From Cladosporium sp. IMV 00045 (Eukaryota > Ascomycota > Dothideomycetes > Cladosporiales > Cladosporiaceae): a DNA stretch of 64,000 nucleotides. Below the pieces are notes generated by a model. It did no database searches. It had not been told where the DNA came from and saw only the letters and a program-made list of their open reading frames with translations. A program made the translations under genes and the position numbers. Positions 22,315 through 32,402 of the stretch are shown here, piece by piece. The stretch spans positions 62,001-126,000 of the forward strand of contig MSJI02000905.1 of NCBI GenBank assembly GCA_001931905.2, given 5' to 3'. How positions within the stretch are numbered: position 1 is the stretch's first letter; each line of letters starts with the position of its first letter.

Positions 22315-22727
22315 GCTGGGCGAGGAATGAGGTCGACGTTCTACAGGCGGGCGTTGTTGCAGTGTCGATGGTGATGAGGAGGGTGGAAGGAGCGTATGCG
22401 CAAGGAAGGACTGATGTGATTGCGAAGTTCGAGAGAGCTGAGTGAAGTTGAGAGTGAACTGGACTGCTCAGCTGTAGAAAGCGGCACGAGCTCTCAGGCG
22501 CAAGCTTGAAGGAAGAGCAGAAGCAAACGGCCGCTGTCGATCTCTCGACATGTGAAATTGTGAGAGGCAGAGAGCCCGATTAGGGTTAGGGTTGGATAAG
22601 CTTAATCGTACCTCGGCGATTGAGCAGCTCCCGGTCTCGGGAAGTTGAGATAGAGAGATATTCACCTATTCCACCTGCAAACACCGTCTCATACCACAGG
22701 AAGAGACGACACATCCACATCACCACC
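22315..22727. promoter_or_regulatory. Divergent promoter of PRP39 and PEX10 with telobox
   Basis: 413 bases between divergent starts. A TTAGGGTTAGGGTT motif lies at 22579-22592, the strongest telomere-like word in the window. Confidence 0.5.
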
Positions 22728-23906
22728 ATGTCAGATCACATCCACGACGCCTCACCAGGCAGCAATGACCGCGACGCCCTCGCAACCTTCGCCTACCCCT
22801 GGGCCGGCGCGCCAGACATCATCCGCTCACACCAGAAAGACGCCTACTTCCAATCCCACCTCCTCCAACAGCTCTCCAACATCCTGCGCTCCCTCTACGG
22901 CGCCCGCGCCTCCCACACCTGGGCCAACGAGGCCCGCACCTTCACCGAACTCCTCTATCTCAGCCTGACGACCTTCGTCGGCAACCGCACGCTCGGCGAG
23001 GAATACACCGACATCGTGCAAGTGCAAGACGACTCGCACGAACTGCCCTCCATCGCGCGGCGCACCTCCTACATCCTCTCCAGCGTCCTGACGCCCTACC
23101 TGCTAAGCCGCCTGCTGCCCACGCTCCGCCGCAGACTCCGCGCCAAACTCGACACCAGCGTCCGCAAACACCACCACCGCCGCGCCTCCTCCCCGACCCG
23201 CAGCCAGAAACCCACCCCCAAAACCGCCCAGCTGCAACAATACGCGCTCAAACATCTCGACGCCCTCACCTCCCCTTCCCTCATCTACGCCGCCTCCCTG
23301 GCGACCTTCTACTTCACCGGCGCCTACTACGAGCTCTCCAAACGCCTCACAGGTCTCCGCTACGTCTTCACCCGCAAAGTCGAGCCCAGCGACCAGCGCG
23401 TCGGCTACGAAGTGCTGGGCGTCCTGTTGGTCCTGCAAATGCTCGTGCAGGGGTACACGCACGCGCAGGAAGCGGTGCGAGACGTGCAGAGCGCGCAGCA
23501 GCCTTTGCCCACTTCCTCCTCAGCAGATTCCAGCGCCATCACCGACACCGACTCCGACGCAGGCCAGACCTTCACCTCGCCTCTCCTCTTCGAAACCCAA
23601 ACCTCCACCGCCTCCGACCCCGCCTTGCAGCGCGCGCACATCGCCCGCATGACATCGACCCCCCTCCCGCCCAACGGTGCCGAAACGCGCTACGACCTTG
23701 CCGACGAAGAAAGCATGCAATGGATCGAAAGCGCGCAGCAGCGGAAATGCACGCTCTGCCTCGAAGCGATGAAAGACCCCGCGGCGACGACGTGCGGGCA
23801 CGTCTTCTGCTGGACGTGCGTGGCGGAGTGGCTGCGCGAGCAGCCAATGTGTCCGCTCTGCAGGCAGGCGGCGCTGGTGCAGCATGTTTTGCCGCTGCAG
23901 GGGTGA
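22728..23906 (+). CDS. PEX10: Peroxin-10 (PEX10-like RING E3)
   Basis: A single-exon gene for 392 residues. I chose the ATG at 22728 (context CACCATGTC) over an in-frame start at about 22620, which would add a basic, unconserved-looking extension. Pex10 is a peroxisomal membrane RING ligase that, with Pex2 and Pex12, ubiquitinates the import receptor Pex5 for recycling. The N-terminal Pex2/Pex12-type domain starts near residue 19 (WAGAPDIIRSHQKDAYFQ) and has several hydrophobic helices. A C3HC4 RING closes the protein (CTLCLEAMKDPAATTCGH, FCWTCVAEWL, CPLCRQ). It is convergent with the ArfGAP gene. Confidence 0.9.
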   Translation: MSDHIHDASPGSNDRDALATFAYPWAGAPDIIRSHQKDAYFQSHLLQQLSNILRSLYGARASHTWANEARTFTELLYLSLTTFVGNRTLGEEYTDIVQVQDDSHELPSIARRTSYILSSVLTPYLLSRLLPTLRRRLRAKLDTSVRKHHHRRASSPTRSQKPTPKTAQLQQYALKHLDALTSPSLIYAASLATFYFTGAYYELSKRLTGLRYVFTRKVEPSDQRVGYEVLGVLLVLQMLVQGYTHAQEAVRDVQSAQQPLPTSSSADSSAITDTDSDAGQTFTSPLLFETQTSTASDPALQRAHIARMTSTPLPPNGAETRYDLADEESMQWIESAQQRKCTLCLEAMKDPAATTCGHVFCWTCVAEWLREQPMCPLCRQAALVQHVLPLQG

Positions 23907-24593
23907 GATGATGTTAGAGGGAAGGGGCATGGAGGAGGGCTAATGTGTTCACGATGTGATGATATAATTAATAAAAGTAGAAGGAGGGATGAGGAATGAA
24001 CGGGGGATAAGAAATGTCCACTTGGAATATCGATCCACAAGAGCAAGAAGAGAAGCAAAAGCGCGTAAGAATTCTCTACGCCCCGGTCCTGTTCATTACC
24101 CATTACGCATTATCTCTCTCTGTCCTTCTCTCTCTCTCGTGCGAACGCAATGCATTGCATTCCATCGCATCACCATCAACCCACCACCAACAAGAACCCA
24201 ATACCCAAGACAGAACGAGAGAGAAAAAAGAAGGCTACCTTACTGTATTCCTACACTTCGCATCCAAGCATTCCTCAACACAGCGCTCCGACAGGCGAAA
24301 TCCTCACAAGCGCCATCGACCTGATGCCTGCAGCTCTCAGCAAAAACCCTCGAAGCAGCACGCCGCAAGCGCCGCCTCAGCGCCCTCTCGCGCAAATCGC
24401 ATGCTGCGTGCAAACTGCTGCTGGCACCACTGCAGCGTCTGCTACTCTCGCCACTCTCATCGTGGAAATCGAAAGCGTGAAAATCCAAAACATCGCCCGC
24501 GCTCTTCCTCCTCTCATTGCGGAAACCCTTCTCCCCTGCAAACCTACGCAACCGTGCATGCGATGGCAATGGTGATGGTGATGGCGGGCCCTT
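23907..24593. other. Intergenic between convergent PEX10 and ArfGAP gene
   Basis: Shared 3' region of 687 bases with TC-rich runs. Frames present are low-complexity. No gene called. Confidence 0.45.
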
Positions 24594-27500
24594 CTACTTC
24601 CTCACCATCCCCTCCAACGCCTCCATGCCCTTACTTCCCGACGCGGCAATCTTGCCAAACCCGCCACTGCTCCTCTTCCCACTCGTGCGACTATCCCGCT
24701 TTTCCAACGGCGTAGTCGAAGAACCGGCAGAAGTCGAAGCGGCAGAAGTCGACGCGAAAGACGAGCTCGACGATCCGCCCAAATATCCCGCTCCGCTGCT
24801 ACTTATGGCTCTACTTGGCAGCGAAGAAAGCGAGTCGCCGTTCGCATCACGACCACCCGTGCTGGACATTTTCTGCCCTTGCAGGGCGGGCGAGGGGGTT
24901 GTGGGAGCCGCTGCGCCGCGGCCGAGTTTGAGCTCGTTTTTGTAGTCGATGTACAGTTTTGCGGCTTGCGAGAGGGGGATGGGCGCGGGGTCGGTGGGGA
25001 TGTTGGCGCCGTTTTGGAGGAGGAGTTCGGCGATCGCGAAAGGTTTTCGTTGCGCGGTGGAGGCTTCGGAGGGTTTCACTGTGGAGGTTGATGTTGAGGT
25101 GCCTGAAGGTGTGAGGGTGCGTAGTGAGGCGGTGGAACCAGATGCGCCATGGCTTAGGCCGCCGGGAGCGGCGGGGTCGGCGGCCGCGAGGGCGAGGAAG
25201 ACGGCGTGCGTGGCGCGCGAGCGGTCTTGCGCGTTGGGGTTGCCGCGGAGGGCGAGGGCGAGGACGACGTTCTGGATGTCGTTGCGTTTGATACTAGTGA
25301 GCAACAAGTCGTCGGGGGACTGCATGACGTGGCCGGGCGAGACGTAGGTGCGCTCGATGTACTTGGCCGTGATGAAGTGGAGGCGCTGCTCGCGGGTGGA
25401 GTGGGGGGAGGGTTTGAGGAAGCGGTCGAGTTTGGCCTCCCAGATCATGTTGCTGACGCGGTTGCCGACCAGGAGGAGCACTTCGACGATGTCCTGGGTG
25501 AAGACGGCGGTGTCGAGGGTGAGGGAGCGGACTTTGGAAATGTGCGTGCCGAGCGAGCGGTGGATGCCCGAGCACTCGATACATAGCAGGATGCCTAGGT
25601 TGATCGAACACCAGTCCACTTTACTGTCCGTGCCACAGTCTGCACATACGCGATTCCCTTCGTCTGTGTTGCGAATCCGCTGCAGGAGAGCAGAAGCCTC
25701 TGCCTCGTTGCCGCTGCCGGCGCGTGCGAGGCTGGGTTTCTCGCCTGTGGTGGCGTGTCTGTTGACCGACTTCTGTGCATCGGAGCGATTGGGGTTGGAA
25801 ATTTGCCTGTGTCCAGAGAAGGAAGAGCTCTTGCCGGTGAGCACAGCAGCGATGTCCTTACGGTGACTACCCTGCTGTGCCGGCGCAGGAGAAGCCATGG
25901 GAGAACCACGGGTTTCAAAAGCGCTCTGCAGCGCGTTGTTGATAGCTCCAATCCACGCTTTCACGTCGTCTTCCGAAGGCGCCTGGTAAACTCGTGTGAA
26001 CTGTGGTGTGATGACTTCGAAGCAGAACCGTCTGTCCGAATTGCGAGCCTCGCGTACAGAGGCCATGCGTAGGTCGATAGGATCCATGTGCAAGTCTAGC
26101 TTGTCCTTCCAATTCACATACTCCGAGAGTCTTCCCTGGTCCAGAACGATCCAGAATTTGTGCCAGGCTTGCTTGTTCAATCCTTTCGGATCGACATGAC
26201 TGCCAGGTCTGCTCAGAGCCCACAGCAGCCCTTCTTTACGTTGCGTGGCAGTCGCATTGCCGAGATTGCTGTCATCGAGGTCCCGGATACCCTTGAACTT
26301 GTTGTTCGGACTAGTATTCACCGCAGAAGCCGGATTCGTAGGCGTTGCGAAAGTGCTGCTCAGGGCGGTTGCACAGCACTGCTCGACGTGGGCGGCGACG
26401 TTCCAGGAGCTCCATAACTCGACACTCTACTAGAATGATCTTGACCCGAACGCGAAGCCGCCGACAGCGACTGCGAGTGAACCAGCGTCGTCGGAACCAC
26501 AGAGCCATCCTCGCTGACCAGCTTCGCGCTCTTCTCGAGCGTGCGACGTTTCTCTTCCCTCTCGGTCCGCTGGATTTGGTAATCCTTCTCTGCAGCGTTC
26601 ACCTCGGCGACCAAGGCGTCCAGCTGCGGTACCATTTCCTCAACCTTCTTCGCCGTGGCTAGGTAGCTTCGCGCTTGGGCGTCCGCATACTTCGTCAGCT
26701 GCGACAGCACCTCTTGATCTTTCCGTCCGCCATGCAAGTCGTGCATGAAACTTGAGTAGTCGAAGCGCTTCAGCTCGAATGTCCTGCGCTTCACTTGGTA
26801 TTTCTCATCGCTTTGCTTCTGCTTCTTCTCCTTGAGACTCTCGCTTCGTTGTCCCAAGTATTTGCTAGTGAAAGCATAGTACTCTTTACTCTCCTCATCA
26901 AACTCTCGCTTCTTGAGATCCGCCTGTTTGATTTCGTTGTTGTACAACTTGCTGACGGGATCGATGATGAGTCGCTGCAAGTTAGCTGAGTTCTGACGCT
27001 CGTACAGGAGGATCTCCTTTGCGATCTTCTCAAAGTAATGGTCCAGAGCAGGTCGCACGGCATTCGCATTCGAGTGTGACGCCTCTCTCAGCGCGTCTGT
27101 GAAATCCGCCACGGCGTTGTTACAGTTGTGCTGCGCAGCCTCAGCCGCTTCGGCTGTGCGTAGAACTTTCTTCATTCGCAGACGCATGTTTCCCGTCCTT
27201 TGCTCAAGCGAGCGCATTGTTGCGCGGAACAGCGGTCCGTCTTCGTTATTCGCCGGATCATCTCCAGGTTTGCAAGTTGCGACATCCACTTTGACCGGTC
27301 CTGAGCCTCCAACAGTAGATGCAGTCATCGTAGGCACTAAACCAAGACCATTCTCAGGAATCGGATCGAAACTAGGCGACGACGGTTCCTTGGGATCCTT
27401 GTACAGCGGCCCACTCTCCCCATCAGAATCGCTCACATTGCTGACCCTCGACTCAATCGACTGCGTTGAAGGCACGCGCAACCTGGAAGGGAAAGGCACA

Positions 27501-28338
27501 TCCAGCCTCGGCGACCTAGGCGCCAGGTATTTCTGCGAATTCTGGACCCAGAAGTCAAACCCAGCCAGAGTGTTCAATTTGTGCGCGCGCTGATCGTACT
27601 CGACGAAACTGCAGCTGCTGCGCCACCCGCCGCCGCGATCCTCGGTGGGCTTCGGAGGCCGCCATTTCCAGGACCAGCCGAATTGTACGCTCGCGCTGCC
27701 GCTGGTCGAGTAGTCGCCGACCAGCTCGACGTTGGAGTTTTTGTGCAGGTTCGGGTTCGCGTGGAATTCCCGGACGACCAGGTTGTCCACCTCTTTCGGG
27801 TTCGAGGCGAAGATGTAGGTCAAGCCTGTGATTTGTGTGTCTACGGGTTGAGGTGATGGCGGCGCGGCGCCATTTGTCGACGTGCCGTTGGGTAGGGCTT
27901 GCTGTCGTGACATGAAGGTGAAGTTGAAGAAGAGCTCATCGGTATTGGAGAGGCGGAGGAGGAAGGTAGGCGGCTGTCCGTTGGCGATAGAGTCCGGGTC
28001 CTGGTCATTTCTAGGTCAGTGTCTGGCACAATCGGTAACCTGCAGGACAAGGCATGTTCGGCCGCACCTGTACGTAATCCACCGGCGCATCGTCGCCTGG
28101 GTCTTTATGTGTGTTGTATCTGGTAGCTGGGTATGCATTTGGGGATATGCGTAGCAATGTCTGTCCGCGCGAGTTTGTGATGTTGACGGCGGAGACGAAG
28201 ACTGAGCGAAGAGTGGTCAGCGCATAAATCACCGCGACAACAACATTACCTTCTCGTTGCTCTCAAGAACGTACATCTGGACTGGTCTTTCAGGTAGAGC
28301 GGCGACCCGTCGTCGAGCCTACTTCCCACGTTGCCCAT
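24594..28338 (-). CDS. BAR-PH-ArfGAP protein (Csx2/ACAP-like), with a frame break
   Basis: Exons 28275-28338, 28068-28201 and 24594-28000. Introns 28202-28274 (GTACGT donor) and 28001-28067 give MGNVGSRLDDGSPLYLKDQ, then FVSAVNITNSRGQTLLR. The first part holds an N-terminal domain and a long helical BAR region (about residues 300-560). The second holds a PH domain (GLLWALSRPGSH to AWIGAINNAL) and an ArfGAP zinc finger (CADCG, CIECSGIHRSLGTH with the arginine finger). Such proteins activate GTP hydrolysis by Arf at curved membranes. The BAR frame stops at 26360 while the PH frame is open upstream to about 26430. One missing base in the C-run near 26363-26368 would restore a continuous protein of about 1200 residues; a weak intron is the alternative. 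Confidence 0.75.
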
Positions 28339-28809
28339 GGCCAGCGGCGTGGCTCAGAGGCCGTGGAGCCTCGGATTGTTCAAGCGGGCAATATGGCGGC
28401 GGTTGCTGGGATGCGGGGAGTGTTTATTGAATGCGGTTGATTATTTCCGGTGGTGATGGGGTGCGGGTTGGTGGATGGAGATGTAGCAGGATGTTGGGAG
28501 GTGGTCGGAAAAGGATGTTGTTGTTGGCGGTGGTGGAGTGGTGGATGAGATGGGCAAGGCAGAGGCAATAATAGAGCAGCAGGGCATGTATGGCGCAGAA
28601 GGGCAAAGGTGGGAGAGAGTTGACGGTAGCTCTGAAACCCGCACGCGCGTGAAGGCCTGCCCGCCCTCGAAGATTAGCTTTACCACTGCGGCGCTAGGAG
28701 CGGCAACAGTGATGAAAGGTAAAGTCAGTCGGTGGCTTGATTGAGATGCCTTGTGACTGGGTGTGATGTTGTTGGAGCAGAAAATGATCATACATACTCT
28801 GGTAAATAC

Positions 28810-28810
28810 G

Positions 28811-28844
<34 letters not shown>

Positions 28845-28865
28845 TGATAATGAATCAATCAATCA
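28810..28865. repeat. (AATC)n microsatellite
   Basis: About eight ATCA/AATC units at 28810-28844. After a short interruption, three more follow to 28865. Confidence 0.9.
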
Positions 28866-29268
28866 AAAATCCCTCGAAGAATTAGACGAGGCTTAGCGAT
28901 CGAGTGTTTTGAGCAGAGAACAGCGAGCGCACTGGGCAACACGCGCGCGCGATAATCTCCGGGCGGTTTGATTGAAGGGCAGCACTACTGGAGCACAAGC
29001 ACATGAGCAACAGTAGTTCCATAGGTTCGGCCTAACGACGAACAGAACAATTGTGGGGTTTTCGCATCCTCCTGCTCGCTGTTGGCCCGCCGTTGGTTCA
29101 GAGGGACCCTTCTCGTCGCGTGCTACTCTCGTAATCCCAGTCCATACAAGCCGCTGACGCAGCACAAGGTGAAATTGCACTCGAGAGGGTTAGGGTTCAA
29201 TAAGGTCTATCTGTCTTCACACCGAGGTAATATATGTAGCTCCATATGTATCTGTATCTTTGTATCGG

Positions 29269-29363
29269 GACAGCAAAATTCAAGAGGTGAATGCAATGAT
29301 TCGTTGTGAAATTTCCTAACGCATACATCCCTCAACCGTCCTCGACAAACGGCTCAAACACGG
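29269..29363. repeat. Decayed copy of the DPH6 3' end
   Basis: Resembles 29417-29513, which contains the DPH6 stop codon. It shares GACAGC, AGAGGTGAA, ATGATTC and TAACGCATACATCCCTCAA in order. Offset is 148 bases. It does not keep the reading frame. Confidence 0.55.
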
Positions 29364-29467
29364 GAGTTTGACCTGATTTCCATTTAGTTTGCCATGTTCA
29401 CGTGTTTTCCCATCAGGACAGCGAAAATCGAGAGGTGAAGGCGATGATTCATCATGGAATGCTAGAT

Positions 29468-31390
29468 CTAACGCATACATCCCTCAAACATCCTCAACAA
29501 GTGGCCCAAATGCGGTATCCCGACCTCCTCATCATGCACCTTCGTGACTCCATAAGCAACCCATTCAATACTCGCACCTCGAGGCAAACTATCAACCTCA
29601 ATAACGCATACCGGCGGCACTGCCTCAGCCTTGCTGCTCCCTTCATCCTCCTCTGCCGCCGCGTAATTCTGCCAAGCAGCTCTCCCGCCGCCTTGCTGTT
29701 GGTTCCAGACATCGAAATGCTCGTCTTCTTCGTCCTCGTCATCATCTCCATTCGATTTCCCAGATGCATGTATTTCTTGCCAGATCCTCCGTGCCACATC
29801 AGCTCTCGAAGAAGCTGTCTTCGCAGAATCAGCAGTGATAAACGCAATCACATTCGACCACCTCCGCACTCCCACTGCAGCGCCGATACGGTAGAGATGC
29901 TGAAGAGCCAGCACAGCCTGGCCCAGGAAACTCTCAAGTGTATTCACGCCGTGAGGATTATGTAGGTCCATCGAAGCCGGTTCCAGAGGAATCTGGCCCG
30001 CAACATAAACGAGCTCGGTTTCAGCGCCGCTTGTCAACGTGGCAGGCACAGTGATTGTCTGAGAATAGGGCCCGATATTCGCAGGTGCCCAGTAAGAGCG
30101 ACTTTGCACGTGTAAGCCTTTGCGGCTCTTTGCTGCGGTTGGTAAGACACTTGTTGCGGAGATCGTGACGAGAGCGTCTTGAGGGAGAACGCTGGCACAT
30201 GCGAGTGTAATGCGAGCGGGCGGGCTGGGATGCTTGAATCGGCTTCCGTACGCCTTGTTCACTTCTGCGAAGTCGGCCATGTCGCGGAGGATGATAGAGG
30301 TGTAGGCGACAGTCGAGAAATCGTGACCAGCTCTCGAAAGCGCAGCTTCAAGGCTGTTCATAACGGCTTCGGTTTGTTCGAATGCACTTTGACCAGGGGC
30401 AGTGAGATCTTTGACGAGCAGTATGTTGCTTGCCTCAGAGTCGTGGGAAACCAAGGATTGTGATGCGAGCGGTAATTGATCTGCAGCAGGAGCATTGCCC
30501 ATCGCTTTGAGCAGACTCTCAAATCGGTCATCAAGCAGCTGTGGGACGCGGACTTGCTGTGATTCTTGATTCTCCAAAGTTGCAACATCCGCCTTTGCGA
30601 TCTTCACAGAAGCACTGCCAGCTTCTCCCGGCAGGACAAGGCGGTCCTCTTCACCGACAACAATCCGCCCTTTCCACAGCGGAGACGGACCAGCAATGGC
30701 CAAAGTCTCATACTCCCCTCCTTCTCCAAGAGCGGCACCGTCACCACCCGTGCCGAATCTCTGCGCAGCCTTGACAAGACGAGTCTTCGTTCGATAATCC
30801 GCAACATTCTGCCAGAGAAAGCTATCGTCCATCCCACCAGAAGCGACTTTGATGATCCGAGCATCCTGTCCCACAGCAGTCATATCGTCGAGAAGCGAAG
30901 TCTGCGTACCAGGTGGAAGATGCGGGTACTGCCAGAGATAAGACAGCGGCGTCAAACCGAGTCTCAATGCCACAGACTCGACTCGCGTACGTTGATAATC
31001 CGACAGAATAGCTCCAGTACTAACAGCGTTCACTTCCGGGTGCGCGGCCATGACTTTGAGAAGCAATGGGATGAGAGACTCTGTCTCGTCGGATTTCTCA
31101 GCTTCGTTGGGAGTAGGTCCATAGCTTTTGCTCTGGTTCACCGCAGAGCCGTTGATCTCTTGCCGGTACAATGGCAAGCCCAGAGCTTTCTCGTACAGCG
31201 GGATGACTGCGTGGCCGATGGTCTGGTACATGAAGCTATCCGTGTCTTCGATGACTGAGCCGTCGGACGGGATGGCAGGGTAAAGATTTGCCAGGGCGAC
31301 GACATCGTGGCCGTTGGCGAGACAGTGAAGCAGGGAGAAGAGGGAGTCTTTCCCGCCCGAGATCAAGGCGACGATTTTCAGGCCTGCCAT
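29468..31390 (-). CDS. DPH6: Diphthine-ammonia ligase (DPH6-like)
   Basis: A single-exon gene for 640 residues. Dph6 makes the final amide of diphthamide on elongation factor 2, using ATP and ammonia, in the cytosol. The N-terminal adenine-nucleotide alpha-hydrolase domain starts LISGGKDSLFSLLHCL (PP-loop SGGKDS, residues 11-16) and contains GEGGEYETL near residue 230. Two RidA/YjgF-like domains follow, at about residues 320-420 and 430-640. The second has an acidic insertion (DDDEDEEDEHFD). This three-domain order matches the yeast protein YLR143W. The stop lies in a segment that recurs in decayed form 148 bases downstream. Confidence 0.9.
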   Translation of the reverse strand: MAGLKIVALISGGKDSLFSLLHCLANGHDVVALANLYPAIPSDGSVIEDTDSFMYQTIGHAVIPLYEKALGLPLYRQEINGSAVNQSKSYGPTPNEAEKSDETESLIPLLLKVMAAHPEVNAVSTGAILSDYQRTRVESVALRLGLTPLSYLWQYPHLPPGTQTSLLDDMTAVGQDARIIKVASGGMDDSFLWQNVADYRTKTRLVKAAQRFGTGGDGAALGEGGEYETLAIAGPSPLWKGRIVVGEEDRLVLPGEAGSASVKIAKADVATLENQESQQVRVPQLLDDRFESLLKAMGNAPAADQLPLASQSLVSHDSEASNILLVKDLTAPGQSAFEQTEAVMNSLEAALSRAGHDFSTVAYTSIILRDMADFAEVNKAYGSRFKHPSPPARITLACASVLPQDALVTISATSVLPTAAKSRKGLHVQSRSYWAPANIGPYSQTITVPATLTSGAETELVYVAGQIPLEPASMDLHNPHGVNTLESFLGQAVLALQHLYRIGAAVGVRRWSNVIAFITADSAKTASSRADVARRIWQEIHASGKSNGDDDEDEEDEHFDVWNQQQGGGRAAWQNYAAAEEDEGSSKAEAVPPVCVIEVDSLPRGASIEWVAYGVTKVHDEEVGIPHLGHLLRMFEGCMR

Positions 31391-32260
31391 TTTTGGGTGT
31401 GATGTGATATACAGAAAGGAAGATGAGGTTGAAAGTCTAGACGAATACGGAGCCTTCCCGGGGAGAGGTTCGAAATTTGAGGTTTCTTGAAAATTGGGAA
31501 TTCGCGTCTACTTACCCATCAGACAAACGCGTCCTACTACAGATTCTCCTGAGAGAGAATAATAGACCAATTCACACCTGTAAAACCTTAGGCGAAGAAA
31601 AAGGTGACTTATAAAAAGTTGAGATGTTCGATCGCCAGCGCGCCAACAGGGCCACCACAGTGTAAAATGTGGGCAAAGTCGGAGTTGGCCAGCGGGTCGA
31701 TGTGCAATATCTTTTGCTCTGTGATCGCGATGGACACTTGTGACACCACGAAAGATTACATCAATGAGTTAACAATGAATGTAGGGATGTACAAGCAACT
31801 TTGGGAAACAATATTCTTATCGCGTCGCCGCACGAAGAAAAGAAAAATCCATTAGATCGCAGAGACAGCGGAAGTTTTGTACTTTCTGCTCGGCCTGCCA
31901 AGCCGGGCTAGGCTTGATGGGGGTTGAGGGCGGGCTTTGCCCCGTTGTCCATGGCTTCTCACGCGTGCCCACCTGTTCGAACCTTGAAAACTGTTGCTTA
32001 TCAAACGTGAACGATTACATTTGATCAAAACCGGTATTGACTTGCCATCTTGAGCTTCACACATAATCTGGCACGCATAAATAACATACACCATGCGACC
32101 AGGCCGGAAGGTCCCATAGCAAGCCTTAGGCACCGCACTCCAATAGCGGTCTTGCACATATGACCGAGTTCACCAACGAGCAGAATAACCCATTGGAGAA
32201 TCGAGGCAGGCATCGTTCACTTCTGATCTTATTCCCACACAATTCGGATCGTTCTCAAGT
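31391..32260. other. Intergenic, no gene seen
   Basis: DPH6 promoter and flanking DNA of about 870 bases. Only short frames. Confidence 0.5.
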
Positions 32261-32402
32261 CTCACAATTGATTATCTCTTAGGCCGTTATGCGAAACATC
32301 ACCTCTCTTGCGCATGCTGCCGCCATATCCACCCAGTATTCTCGCCATTTGTCACTTTGATGCGAATCAATGTAATCACCAAAGCCTTGTACGATCAGAA
32401 CT
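32261..32402 (-). pseudogene. Decayed tandem copy of the nucleosidase C terminus
   Basis: Aligns with 32467-32610 inside the intact neighbour at an offset of about 206 bases. Read on the minus strand it still spells a related peptide: VLIVQGFGDYIDSH, then SDKWREYW and AAACAREV. These correspond to LIIRGIVDYADSH, SDRWHKYG and AAACAREV of the intact gene. A stop follows before the EEIKNCE-equivalent. The first bases overlap the stop codon of the intact gene, so that gene now ends inside the duplicated unit. I read it as a relic of an unequal tandem duplication. Confidence 0.65.

Larger units (their letters stand above)
28339..29467. other. Intergenic with microsatellite and decayed gene tail
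   Basis: Promoter side of the ArfGAP gene and 3' side of DPH6. It holds the AATC microsatellite, a telobox-like AGGGTTAGGGTT at 29186-29197 and a decayed copy of the DPH6 3' end (29269-29363). No gene was seen. Confidence 0.5.

Noticed and set aside
22579..22592. Interstitial telomere array
   Set aside because: Only two TTAGGG units within a divergent promoter; too short for a telomere remnant.
30566..31258. 230-codon plus-strand frame opposite DPH6
   Set aside because: Antisense shadow; the minus-strand gene has complete family motifs over the same DNA.
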